From contig JXTB01000002.1 in NCBI GenBank assembly GCA_002914805.1, positions 2,471,100 to 2,535,099 on the forward strand: a stretch of DNA of 64,000 bases, given 5' to 3'. This document shows, piece by piece, positions 46,593-58,300 of the stretch. The position numbers and the translations under genes were made by a program. The notes beneath the pieces are model-generated. The model was not told the origin of the DNA. It did not search any database and saw only the letters and a list, made by a program, of their open reading frames with translations. Position 1 is the stretch's first letter. Every line of letters begins with the position of its first letter. The stretch is from Parasponia andersonii. Lineage: Eukaryota > Streptophyta > Magnoliopsida > Rosales > Cannabaceae.

Positions 46593-48128
46593 CTAGGGAT
46601 TCAGCTTCATTTGATATTTCCGGAGAATTTTGAACATCTCATCAAGGTGCTTAATGCGATCTTCGGCTTTCTCCGACTTCACCAATATATCGTCGACATA
46701 TACCTCCATTGTCTTGCCAATTTGTTTTGCAAACATCATATTGACAAGATGCTGGTAGGTCGCTCCTGCATTGACAAGTCCAAAGGGCATCTTCTTGTAG
46801 CAGTATAGTCCTCGATCAGTGATGAACGAGGTATGCTCCTCATCTAGCTCATACATGGGGATATGATTGTATCCAGAATACGCGTTCATGAAACTTAAGA
46901 GTTCCTGCCCCGATGTCGCATCTACAAGCTGGTCGATTCTTGGAAGAGGGAAGCTATCCTTCGAGCATACTTTGTTGAGATCGGTGAAATCAATACACAT
47001 TCTCCACTTCCCATTGGGTTTCTTCACTAAAACCGGGTTTGCAAGCCAGTCGGGGTAAAAAGATTCTCTTATGAATCCAATTTCAAGCAGCTTCTCCACC
47101 TCTTCTTTTAACACGATGTAGCACTCTAGATTCATAGCTCTTCTTTTCTGCCGTACAGGCTTCTTTGTCGGATCTATATTAAGACAGTGGCATATGATCC
47201 TTGAATCGATCCCTACCATGTTCGAATGTCGCCACGCGAAGACATCCAAGTTATATTTTAGAAAAGCGACCAACGATGCTCGCACAAACTCTTGAATCTT
47301 CATTCCAATCTTTAAAGTCTTGAAAGACATATCGAATGATAAGTCCTCTAGATCTTCAATGGGTCCAGTTCTGACCTCTTCGTTTATTCCTCGAGGATCA
47401 AAGTCTTCGCTGGTCGCGTCGATTGACGCTTTAACTGACGGTTTGACTGGCGCTTTGTCTGACAACTCAACTGAAGCTTCGATTGACGCTTTGTCTAACG
47501 ACTCAACTGAAGCTTCGACTGACGCTTTGCTCGATGCTTCAACTGACGCTTCCTCTAGCAGTTGGACCATCATTGTGCGAGACGTCGCATCATTTACTGC
47601 GAGTTTCAATGAGTTGTTATAACAAGTCCTCGCATCATATTGGTTTCCTCGCACCTCGCCTACCCCGTGTTGGGTCGGGAATTTCATAGTGAGATGGTAG
47701 ATTGAAATAACAGCTCGAAGTTCCCTCAGTGTCGGTCTTCCCAGCATAGCATTGAATTCGGAGAGGCAATCTACCACTAAAAATTGGGTCATTATCATTG
47801 AAACCCTAGGATAGGTTCTAACATTGACCATTAATTCAATCATGCCCACAAGCATCAGGCTATCACCAGTGAAACCATAGAGTGGAGTGATGGTAGGCTT
47901 CAAGTCGCTTTCATTCAACCTCATCTTCTTAAAGGCGTCGTAGTACAGGATGTCCACAGTACTCCCGTTATCAACCAACACTCGCCACAACTGTGTGCTT
48001 CTACAGTTAATTTTTATGACCAATGCATCATTATGCGGATAATGGACTTCCCTTGCATCCTGTTCTGTGAAGGTAATGTCCATATCCGGTACTCGTTGAA
48101 GTTTACGTGGTCGCTGCTCAAGATGCAT
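46593..48128 (-). mobile_element. Protease and reverse transcriptase of the Tat element
   Basis: A 511-codon open segment. The protease region has LVDNGSTVDILYYDAF. The reverse transcriptase has KPNGKWRMCIDFTDLNK, FPLPRID, MPFGLVNAGATYQ and the catalytic YVDDILVKS. A spacer rich in repeated SVEASVE-type units lies between the domains. Confidence 0.92.
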
Positions 48129-48266
48129 GACGTTAGTTAATGGCTGTTGTCGAGCTTCACGTGCATACCTGTCTTGAGACTTTTTCGAATCTCCTCCAAC
48201 ATGCGGTCCTCCAAATATAGTTCGGACTTTGCGTTGAATTTCTTGAGGTCGTTATTGGTTCTCTTC

Positions 48267-50081
48267 TCACCTTTCATCGTTCTGCCTGGTGTACTGCCGC
48301 AGTCGCCCCTCTTTAATCAGTCTTTCAATTTCATCCTTCAAGGCATAGTAATTATTGGTATTATGCCCAATATTACTGTGATACCGGTAGAACTTATTGG
48401 GGTCGCGCTTTGCTCTATCCCGTTTCATTGGTTCCGGTTGATGGTATCGCTCCTTCTGGTTTGTGATCGCATAGATATGATCTATGGACGCATTTAACTC
48501 AGTGTGATTGTTAAACCGCATGGGAGCTCTTGAAATCTCCTGCTTTTTAGGTCTGGGCTAATTTTCTGCCAACTGTTCATTACTCCTTTTGTTTTTCTTA
48601 TTACTGTTATTGTTGGTCGTGATCGCATCTTTCCTTCCTTCTTTCTTTGTCTTTCAAAAATTCTCGCGTGAAGATTCTACCCTCAAATGCCGACCAACCC
48701 TTCGGTAGAAATCTTCTAGAGTTCTACATTTTCGCTCAAGTAATTCTTCCCAGAGTTTAGTTTCTGATCGCACCCTAGCCATCATGAGAGTTAAAACTCC
48801 TCCTTCAGGTGGGTTGTTGACCTTCGCTAACTCTGAGGTGAATCGATTGAGATAAGATCGTAGAATTTCCTCTGGACCTTACCGAATTGCAGACAAGCTA
48901 ACAAGTGGAACAGTGAAATTCTTTGCAGCTTAGAACCGTCTCAAGAACGCCGTCTAAATTTATTGTCAGGATGAGATTGAGCCGGATTTGAGTCTTCAGA
49001 ACCACTTCTTTGCTGCTCCTGAGAGAGTTACAGCAAAACATCTGCAGCGTGCATGATCATTGACACGATGGAGTTCCATCAAGTCGCTGAAGTGATCCAT
49101 ATGATCTTGTGGATCAGTTTTCCCATCAAAAGTGTTTATGGTAGGAAGTCTGAATCCAATAGGTAGGGCAGCAGCTCGAACTTTCTCGCTGAATGGTGAT
49201 TGACGATACCCATCAGCGAGCTCATCGTCCCAACCAGCAAGTGCGTCTAATGCGATCCTTAAATTGTGAACATCGACGTTCAGAGGGAAAGCATTATCTC
49301 TTGCTGACGGCAAGGGCGGCCTTTGATCGTTATCTCGATGTATAGCGGGTTGGTCAAGTAGAGTCTCCTGTGATCTGTGAAAGGAATCCAGCGAAATAGT
49401 GCGACGAGATCGGCTTTGATCGTTATGATGCGATACAGATCGTTCGTGGCTACGTCGCCGCTCCAAGTATTATCTTAGGTCTGCAGGATCTTGTCTCGAC
49501 TCTCTGCTGATTCTTTCGAAGATACTTCTCGATAGTTGTTTTCGTTCGCTGCTCAAGCGATCTCGACTATCAATGGATTTGTGAGAAGGTTATCTACGAT
49601 CACGGTTAGTACTTGAACTCTCTGTACCAGATTCTGGAGGCAAGTTTGCGACTTTTCCTTTTTCTTTAGAGATGCGATCTTCATGACGCTCTTGCTGGGT
49701 TCTTGGCTGGTCGCGTCTCCTTGTCTCTAGGATCTGTATTCCCTTCTCAGGTAGTTGAGCAAGACGTTCTTTGGGATGTTCATGCTGTGGTGGGGTCACC
49801 ATCTGCCCTTCAGCAAGTCGTCGTAAGGAATCATTGGTCTAGTTAATGATCTGCTGAAGGTTCACCAGTGTCTCCTCCATGCAATTCTGTCTCTGAGCAA
49901 GGTTTTCTGATGCGGTCATGATAGGCTGATCCTGAGCAGGGTCTGCCTGTATAGTAGCAGTGCTTTGAGGTTGGTTTTGGCTAGTTCCGGTGACTCTGGT
50001 AGTATTTCTAGTATTTGTCATTATTAAAAAAGTAAAATTTGACAAACTGTTTTGCCGGAATAGCCCTCCTTCTAGCGCCAA
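48267..50081 (-). mobile_element. Gag region of the Tat element
   Basis: Several open segments on the minus strand cover Gag: a charged N-terminal part (near 49800-49590), the capsid-like retrotransposon Gag domain (49466-48996, with LPTINTFDGKTDPQDHM and CFAVTLSGAAKKWF) and a later part with FYRYHSNIGHNTNNYYALKD (near 48410). The region is interrupted. Confidence 0.85.
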
Positions 50082-50082
50082 T
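50064..50082 (-). mobile_element. Primer-binding region of the Tat element
   Basis: Directly after the 5' LTR, read on the minus strand, comes AT followed by TGGCGCTAGAAGGAGGG. The TGGCGC start is typical of gypsy primer sites. I do not assign the tRNA. Confidence 0.6.
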
Positions 50083-50719
50083 TGTTGATAGAGGTTTTGT
50101 CAACAATAAAGTTTAGAAAAAATTACGAGATGTGACTTGTGTGAATAGGATCATTAATCAAAGCAAATAAAGAGACAAAGATTTTATAGTGGTTCAGCGC
50201 CGAAAAAGATGAGTTTACGTCTACTGTTTTTCACTATTTTCTTGAGAATTACAAGAACTCAAAATTACAATGTGTTGTCTGGAAAAAAGAAAATACTCTT
50301 AAGAATTCTTTAGTTTCTCTCGATTCGAAAGTCCTCCTCCCCCTCACCGAAACATTGAACTCCCTTTATATAGATGAAGATAGCTCAATGTTCCCAATTA
50401 TGAGAATGGGTAACTGTACAAACGGGTAATATAATTTGAGTAACAATATAATTAGGTAATCACTTAAATTGAGTAACTGGTTGAACTTGAAAGAGAAATT
50501 TTTGTTTCTCTTTCCTTGTAGGTTTCCCGTTTGACTAAGCAGAGATTAGTCTCATTTTCTTTCAGGTCGCACGTAATTCCTGCGGTAGAGGTCGCACATA
50601 ACTTGTTCGGAGGAGATCACACGTAACTTATGCGGTGGAGGTCGCATGCAACTCTTTTGGATGAAGTCGCACTTAATCTTACTCATGCGACCTGATATAA
50701 GATTTTAGACTGCACAATA
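50083..50719 (-). repeat. 5' LTR of the Tat element
   Basis: On the plus strand it runs from TGTTGATAGAGGTTTTGTC to GACTGCACAATA, 637 bp. It aligns end to end with 41214-41850, with about 50 substitutions and essentially no length change. Confidence 0.93.
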
Positions 50720-52556
50720 AAAAATAATAAAAAAAAATACAAAATGATGATAATGCCACCTAGCAGCTGCAACATGGATTTGCATGCATGGAGAATAAAA
50801 ATGATGCGAAATGGGAATGGCTTTGATTTCACGTACGGGCCTCCCCCTAATTCAAGGATATTCTCATTATATATCTGCCACGCCTGATTCCTTTTGTTTT
50901 TTTGGGTTTTGCAAACGAAATTATTATTAGAACCTAAAAAATATATGTATACATTGATGGGATTTTTGGGCACGTCTAGTTTAACTTTTATTTTTCTCTT
51001 TTAATTTCTTTTGATATAATAAGCATATACCCTGCTCACTCAGTAATAAACAAATGCTGTCTCTATCAAGTACCCAAACCCCACTTCGTTTTCATTACTG
51101 TACAGTACTAGTACTGTAATTTTCGCCTTTCCAATCCAATATCTTTACTTGTGTCATATTTTAGTGGTGTGTGTACTGTATTTTGTGCTCGTTCTAATGT
51201 TTTGTATTTGATTGGGTTTAGTCCTTTGTCCTCTATTTTGTCCCACATCGACTAGGAATAATATGTATAGCTAAGCTAGTACCCGGCAACGCCTATGAGC
51301 AGCAAATTAATAAGCTTGGAAGCATCGTTAATAATTGTTGTCATGCATTTGAACCAACATATCTAGTTTTTGTCTATAATGGTGTTTGTGTTTTTATGGA
51401 ACTATGACTTAGATATAATGGCTTTGTAATAGTAAATGTTGAATTTTGACCAAATTCTAATCCATTTTTTTGGTGGGGTTTAGTTTATTTGTTAATTTTT
51501 TTTTATTTGGATGATGTTATATGGCCCATATTTATGGAACTTTCTTAACGTATAATCTGGAATATTGGTGATTGATCAATATTTTGAAAACAAGACATTT
51601 AACCTTACCTAAGACTTTAGAAAGAAAAAATAAAAACATAATTATTTTTTGTTAAGATTTTTCATGATTTTGTTCTTGTACTAAGATTAGATCAATTTTG
51701 CTAGATCATCACGATGTTGCTTGCAATCGATAAAAAAAGGTCCAGTTGTGGAAAGAAGGTATTGGTGGTTATTATTTATCTATTTCTACTTTATATATCA
51801 CAATTTCTTGGTCAAATAAATAATCAATGAAATTTTCAATTTTGTGAACTCTAAATTTATATCAATGAAGACCAATTAATTGCTAAATTGCAAGTTGTTC
51901 CCCAATTTCCAAATTACTGAACTCTTGAAGATCAAGTTAAATTAGGACATTCAAAAAACGCAAATAATCATTAAAGAACTATATACAAACTATGGTTTGG
52001 CACATAACATAATGAGTAATCCCCAGACAATATCCTGTAGTTTGAAGTAAGATCTTACTTACTATGCCATGAAACTTACAACCCAAATAAATAAAACTTT
52101 ACATGAGAATATTTCAAAAGATAATGAAAGATTGTGAGAATATTTTCTTAATTCATCCCCATGCCCAGAGAAACCACAAAATCCAAAAAAAAAAAATTAA
52201 GTGTGAGTACAAGAACCTTATCACATAAATTCCATTTTGGCCAAATTGCTATATACTTTGTCAGCACTCAAAGTATAATAGATACAGAGAACAGTAACAC
52301 CAAAATAGCAAAATTAGTAAGTGGAACCAAGAAAAAGAAAATTAATTCAGTTCCCTGTATCTATCTTTTTCTCTTCTTTTTTTTTTTAAAGAAAAAAAAT
52401 TAATTTTTGTAAAAATTTTGTTGGGAAAAAAAAAATATATTGAATGATCTTGTATATTCACTTCATAATGCCTGCAATCATGAATCTTGGTTGCCTCACC
52501 CGCATGCCCCCCTAAGTCCCTTTCCTTCTCTTTCTCTCTCTTTCTTAACACCCACC
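50720..52556. other. Gene-free stretch, SAMDC promoter at its right end
   Basis: AT-rich DNA with no supported gene. The last 300 bases are pyrimidine-rich (CTTTCTCTCTC near 52530-52545) and lead into the SAMDC TATA box, so the core promoter is here. Confidence 0.5.
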
Positions 52557-52564
52557 TATAAATA
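52557..52564 (+). promoter_or_regulatory. TATA box of the SAMDC gene
   Basis: TATAAATA follows a CT-rich stretch and lies 181 bases before the ATG at 52738. A start near 52590 would give a leader of about 150 bases that contains no ATG. Confidence 0.7.
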
Positions 52565-52737
52565 CCATCCACACCCCACTTCTCTCTTTCACCCTGTAGA
52601 GTTCAATTCTTCTAACAATCTCACTGCTCTACTTGTTTGTACTACTACTACCCACACCCCACACTCTTCTAAATTCAACCCCTTCACTCACCAAAAACGA
52701 TTCGTTTTAAACAACTCGTTTGGATTTAAAAACCCAA

Positions 52738-53772
52738 ATGGCTGTATCGGGTTTTGAAGGGTTCGAAAAGCGGTTGGAGCTCCATTTCTTCGGGGACGAC
52801 CCGACTGTAATGGACCAGCTTGACGGCCACAAGAAGAACAAGGGCCTGTTGGGCCTGAGGCTACTGGACTTCGATTCCCTACAACTAGTCCTACGCGCCG
52901 TACAATGCACCGTCGTATCAGCCGTTGGGAACCACTACTTCGACTCATACGTCTTATCCGAGTCGAGCCTCTTCGTCTACCCGGGAAAGATCATCATCAA
53001 GACGTGTGGGACCACACAGCTGCTCAAATCCGTCCGTCCGTTGATCCACCACGCCCGCCACCTGGGCCTATCGCTGTCGTCCGTTCGCTACACCCGCGGT
53101 AACTTTATCTTCCCCGAGTCACAGCCATTCCCCCACACCAGCTTCAAGGAAGAGGTCGTTTATCTAGAAGATTCCCTCCCCAAGGGGCTCCGCTTCAGGA
53201 AAGCCTCCGTCATGCCCTCCAAAACCCTAACCCACTCCTGGCACGTCTTCACCGCCAGTACGGACATCGACCTCGGCGACGTCTTCACCATCGAAATCTG
53301 CATGACCGAGCTCGACAAGGCCTCGGCCGGCAAGTTCTTCCGGCGACCTGCCGACGGCAAGTCCGGCGATTCTGCCGGGAAGGACATGACGGAGGCGACC
53401 GGGATCGGGAGCATCAGCCCCTCGGCCCTGATCTGCGACTTCGCGTTCGATCCCTGCGGCTACTCCATGAACGGGATTGACGGCGATCGCTACTCCACGA
53501 TCCACGTCACGCCCGAGGACGGCTACAGCTACGCGAGCTTCGAGACCGTCGCATCCCGCGGCGATGACGTGGCTAGGGTTTTGAAGAAGGTGGCGCAGGT
53601 TTTCCGGCCGGCGACCATGTCGGTCTCGACGACCTCGGCGAGCCGGGAGGTCTGGGGGCGCGTGGCGTCCGCGCTCGAGCCGCTTGGGTTGAAACGCAGG
53701 AGCTGCGCCGTGGATGAGTTTCCGGCCACCGGAACTGTCGTGTACCAGACGTTCTCGAATCGCCGGAAGTAG
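52738..53772 (+). CDS. SAMDC4: S-adenosylmethionine decarboxylase proenzyme, SAMDC4/BUD2 type
   Basis: 344 aa, intronless. It decarboxylates S-adenosylmethionine, giving the aminopropyl donor for spermidine, spermine and thermospermine. The start MAVSGFEGFEKRLEL is that of plant AdoMetDC and is the only ATG in good position. The self-cleavage site is LSESSLF (between Glu75 and Ser76, Ser76 becoming the pyruvoyl group). The proton-donor Cys90 is in KTCGTT, and Ser243 and His256 are in DPCGYSMN and STIHVTPE. The C-terminus VYQTFSNRRK and the overall sequence are closest, from memory, to Arabidopsis SAMDC4/BUD2. Family length is about 350-370 aa. The GC content is much higher than the surroundings. 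The leader lacks the tiny and small uORFs found in the main plant SAMDC genes, so polyamine control through these uORFs is probably absent. Confidence 0.96.
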   Translation: MAVSGFEGFEKRLELHFFGDDPTVMDQLDGHKKNKGLLGLRLLDFDSLQLVLRAVQCTVVSAVGNHYFDSYVLSESSLFVYPGKIIIKTCGTTQLLKSVRPLIHHARHLGLSLSSVRYTRGNFIFPESQPFPHTSFKEEVVYLEDSLPKGLRFRKASVMPSKTLTHSWHVFTASTDIDLGDVFTIEICMTELDKASAGKFFRRPADGKSGDSAGKDMTEATGIGSISPSALICDFAFDPCGYSMNGIDGDRYSTIHVTPEDGYSYASFETVASRGDDVARVLKKVAQVFRPATMSVSTTSASREVWGRVASALEPLGLKRRSCAVDEFPATGTVVYQTFSNRRK

Positions 53773-55007
53773 GCCGTTACGGCGGCGATGGCGGTGGTAG
53801 ATAATCGGAGAAAAATTTTAAAAAGGAGGCAAAAAAAAGGAGGGAGATGAAAGAATACATAGTAGAGAGAGGGGTTTAAGTTCAGTTTAGATGGAAGATA
53901 GGGCGGGTGATGGGTGACACGTGGAGAAATTCTATTGGTTAATGAGGATGATGAATGAGGTGTTTGACTTGAGTTGTGTAGGTGGATATATAAATATTAA
54001 AAAAGTGGAGATGACGTGGAAGCATATGAGGTTTTTTTTTAAAAAAAATTAAATATATCTTTATATATATATTGGGAGAAAATGAAAATGTGGGCTGTGT
54101 TGTTTTACTGGTATGGTATCACCATGATAATGCACCCCACTTAGGCTTGTCACGCCTAAGATTTTGAGGTTGTGCAGTGAGTGGGGGTTAAAAGTGCTGC
54201 CTTCTTCAACTTCAAATATGAACCAAAAAAAAAAAAAAAAAAAAAAAAAGACTTTCTGTATTCTTTTCTATTCTTTCTTCTTCTTCTTCTTTCTTTTATT
54301 TCCCCCTCTATTTAATTTCCCTTTTTTTTTTCAATTCCCTCCCTTATTGTCTCCTTATGTTTTTGTTTTTAGATAATTATTGTTATTATTATTGTTATTA
54401 ATTAAAGTTATATTATTAAAGGACAATTCAAACATTTTATCTCTATTTTATTTTATTTATATATGTTGCAATATTGTATGAATTGAGTATACTAAAGAGA
54501 CGTTGAAGTTTAATGAGTTTGAATTTTTATTTACGAGTGTGGATAAATAAATGAGAAAATAAAGTTGGATTTTGCATGCATGGGGAGTTGTCCATATACA
54601 ATGATAAAATGAGCCTTTTCAATGAACACGTTTCATGTTTCATGATAAACCTTTTTAATTATGTATCGGCTGCTGGCGTGGAAGCCACCAACTCACATTA
54701 TATCGATAGCATAGTGTATAGACAATAATCGTATATGTATGATTATTAAATATTTGTTGTATAATGTGTATAATTATGTAAACTTTTTCTTCTTGTTGGT
54801 TTGCTTCACGCATTATAAAGCGAAATAAAAAGCATTAAGTACCTACACGTGATTATGATTAGTTCTATATCTATTGAAGTAGTCAATGCAATTTCCACTC
54901 GTTTCACAGAGTAAGAGCCAAGTAAAAGGAACATTATATTATGCCGAAAAGAACATTAACGTATATGATATATGTCTCTCCATAAATATGTGTATATATA
55001 TATATAT

Positions 55008-55066
<59 letters not shown>

Positions 55067-55098
55067 TCATCGAAGTTGGAAAGGTAAATATTGTTGCT
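53773..55098. other. SAMDC 3' flank and gene-free stretch
   Basis: No gene seen. The first few hundred bases are the SAMDC 3' untranslated region and flank. An A-run of about 27 bases lies near 54223-54249, followed by T-rich and TTC-rich DNA, then AT-rich DNA up to a (GA)n repeat. Confidence 0.45.
55011..55060 (+). repeat. (GA)25 microsatellite
   Basis: Fifty bases of uninterrupted GA preceded by (TA)n and a TATATATATATATG stretch. It lies just upstream of a small open frame at 55099 and could be its leader. Confidence 0.95.
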
Positions 55099-55362
55099 AT
55101 GTCCAAAAATTGCCTTGACATAAATATCACTCCTAAACAAGCTGAACCTAAATTAAGCTATGGGCATGAGTCTCTGCCTGCAAGAGACGCAGGACTGTCC
55201 CCTCAGAAAATTGAATCTGATGCTTTTGGGTGGGCCGTGGGCGTGGTTACTAACTTGACAAACACAGTCTCAAAACTATTTAATGAGTTTGGAAATTTAC
55301 TGTTTGATATTCCCTCTTTATTGTCACATTCCATGGATAAACCGATAAAAAGCAACTCGTGA
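55099..55362 (+). CDS. Hypothetical small protein, 87 aa
   Basis: It opens with ATG (MSKNCLDINITP) and ends at TGA. The frame includes KIESDAFGWAVGVVTNLTN and FNEFGNLLFDIPSLL, mildly amphipathic, without an obvious signal peptide or membrane span. A TA-rich stretch and (GA)25 lie just upstream, a plausible promoter and leader. I recognise no family. Composition is less AT-rich than the flanks. It could be a real small gene, an exon, or chance. Confidence 0.3.
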   Translation: MSKNCLDINITPKQAEPKLSYGHESLPARDAGLSPQKIESDAFGWAVGVVTNLTNTVSKLFNEFGNLLFDIPSLLSHSMDKPIKSNS

Positions 55363-58300
55363 AAGAGGAAGGAGGATTGATGATGAACTTGTTTAATTAA
55401 AAGAGACTCCTCGATCAATTGAGTTTCATTCAACATTTTTTTTTTTTTGGGATAAAATTCATTGCACATTAATAACACGAACACCAAACAATCAAATCCT
55501 CAAAAGTATTGGACCTATTATTGGGCCTCTATGTCCCTTGCCATGTGGGGCTAAGCCCATAACAAAGCTCAGAAGTGGATTTGGACAATATGCAGGAATT
55601 GCCCATGGTCAAGTTCTTGTTCGACTGTGACATATGATTGGGCCCCGAATTCATTCATTAGAAATTAGAGAGTGTGTCCTTTTTTAACACTTCGTTTCAA
55701 TAAATCTATTTAGAAAAATACTATTATAAAAAATAGTAACTAGTAACCGGTAACTAGTTTTCGAGTACTTATAACTTGTAACAAAAGGTATTTATAATTA
55801 GTAATCCGGGACCAGTTTTCAGATATTGATAACTAGCAATCGTTTTAAAAAAAAAGTATTTTCTTAAAAACTTTTTTAAAAGTGATATTTTTCTAATGAA
55901 AATCTCAAAGAAATGGGGGGAAAAAAAGAAAATTGATCTCCCTATTTTTGTAGTTCTAGTTGGTATTTATAGATAAAATGTTAGAAACGCTTTTTACTAT
56001 TACTATGTTAACTTATGTATGAGCTTTAATTTATGTATAAAGTATACTAGCTTTTATATGGGCTTTTTACAAAATTCAAGCTCAAAATACAAAAATTGAA
56101 AAATCCTGGATGGACTGAATTTATTGAAAAATTCTGGATTAATTTAGAAAAATATCACTTTTAACAGTTATTTTACACATTTAATAAATATTTAGAAAAC
56201 TATCACTTTTCCTTCAAATTCATATTTTTTTAATGATACTCAAGGTAACTAGTTGGATTATTTGAAGTAACCAATCTAGTTGTTTAAAGTAACTAATTAA
56301 CTCATGTAACTTGACTGATTATCTCAAATATCTCATCAATTAATAAAAAAAAGTAGTATTTTTTAAAATATTTTTAAAAAGTTGCAATTTTCTAATTAAA
56401 TCCTGAATTTTTCAAATAATTTCAAAATCCGAGATTTTTTATTTTTTATTTTTGAAAAATTATCATAAAAAAAATTAGACTTCCTCTTTTTATATTGGGT
56501 ATTTCATGTTTTGTTATTTAAAATGGGCCCGAACTTTGGTTATTTTTCTCAAAGGTAATTAGGCTGAATAACAATTTTGGAAAATAGTTTTTACATCCAT
56601 ATTACTAGTTTTTGGCAATTTTTTCTAAAGAAAACTGTTATGAACTTTTTTTTTTCCTAGAACTACTATCTATGGAAAAAGGCCCAATTTTAAGATTTAA
56701 TTTTGTCATATAACAACTAACTACATTTTTTTACAAAATATAACAGTTATGTACCAAAATACGCTTCCAAATTCCAATTAATAGACAAATATCCACAATT
56801 TGGGAGAATTTCGGGGACAAATTTGGACCTTTACAATAAAATTAGGGTCTTATAGAAATGATCAAATTTTAGATCCATTTTAAATAAATGTCTATTCTTG
56901 AATGTTATAAAAAAAATAGCTAATATATCAATGTATATACTAAGTATAAAAATACATTACCTAAAATTGGTATATAAATATATATACCAAATATAAAAAT
57001 ATATCAACCTGGTCATTTAGCTATAAAATTAAAAAAAAAAATAGAAATTTGGTATATAAATATATATACCAAATATAAAAATATATCAATATAGCCATTT
57101 AGCTATAAAATTAAAAAAAAAATAGACATTTACTACAATCAAGTTAAAAAAGTAGACATCCACCAAAATATCTCTCATTACTATAAAACAAAAAACTAAA
57201 AGAAACTACCAGTACCAAGCGTGAAACTTAACACCACTAATTACACCTTAGTTTCCTTTTTTCACAATCACAACCCCTCATTTTTCTTTTCACAATCCTT
57301 TCTGTCGTGTTGTAAACTTGAAGATATCAAAATCAAATACAATCGGGTTAAGTTCTAATAGTAAAGGATGTACAATTGCGAAGTCTAATAAGGGCAAAGT
57401 GAAAATGAAAAATATTAACTATGAAATCAATTAAGAAATTTTGAAGACGGAGGAGATAAAAGAAAAGGTAAACAAAAGGACAAATTTTCGAAACAAATAA
57501 AAATAGGAAAGTGGTAAGAGTCGTAAGACTAATTTTGGATTGATGAAGAAAGTGGTAGGGAAAAAAAAGTGGGAGGCCATTCAATAATTGTGCACTCATA
57601 ATGCATACACCTAGTCTACTTAGATAATGAACTGATGTAATATCTTTTGAAAACATCTCTTGGCTACCAAGTACTAACCAATCTAAATCCACTCAATCCA
57701 CTCATCTGGAGGATTAAAAGCTACTCTACAAATTCATAAATGCAACTTTTTGCACATTAAGCAAAATGTTAAATATGTCAGAGTCAGTACTGCTGCCATA
57801 TACCAATGACAAAACCTACCAGCACTGAAGTCCCCATCAATAAAGATTTAAAGCACATACTTCACTGTGGGAAATACAATCTAGTTTCTTTCATAATTTT
57901 TATGTTCCTTAAACAACTACCATCGTAATTAATGTTTATTACTACAGAGATCTATAAAGGCATAAGTTTAAACCACCTTGACCAATGCCTTGTACTGACA
58001 GCTTTTTCCAGTTTCCTACTCACTTCTTCTGCCCTTTTATTACATGTACACTGTAGAAAAAGAAAAGCAGAAAATGATAAGCTTTACATTGTTTTTGTCT
58101 AACAAATCTAAATAAAACCCAGAAATCAGATCAAACAGAAAAACTTTTGGTACTTAATTAATAATCGAAAGGTAAAAAAAAATTGCATATTAAGATAGAG
58201 ATTGCAAGAAAAGGGTCAAAATTCAAAGTTATAGGATAATCCTACGGGGTCCCATAAACCATATAAAACATAGTTTTGGGACCCTCAGCTGGGCCCCTCA

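Larger units (their letters stand above)
41214..50719 (-). mobile_element. Ty3/Gypsy Tat-lineage LTR retrotransposon fossil
   Basis: About 9.5 kb between two LTRs. Sense is the minus strand: 5' LTR at 50719-50083, primer-binding region, Gag, protease, reverse transcriptase, RNase H with a second RNase H domain, and the start of integrase, then an extra antisense ORF towards the 3' LTR at 41850-41214. A second RNase H and an extra ORF in antisense are known traits of the Tat lineage. The LTRs differ at about 50 of 637 positions by eye (about 8%), which suggests an age of roughly three million years at usual plant rates. It is broken, with around half a dozen or more interruptions. The flanks are A-rich, and an AAAAA target duplication is possible but uninformative. 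Confidence 0.92.

Noticed and set aside
52440-52757. Open frame overlapping the SAMDC start, possible uORF
   Set aside because: It starts at TTG, lies mostly upstream of the TATA box, and has no resemblance to the conserved SAMDC uORF peptides.
53160-53729. Minus-strand frames inside SAMDC
   Set aside because: Shadows caused by the high GC content of the real gene.
54934-55140. Minus-strand Ser-Leu-rich frames
   Set aside because: Translation of (GA)25 and (TA)n repeats.
57348-57692. 114-codon minus-strand frame rich in Phe and Leu
   Set aside because: AT-driven composition, no recognisable motif and no promoter context.
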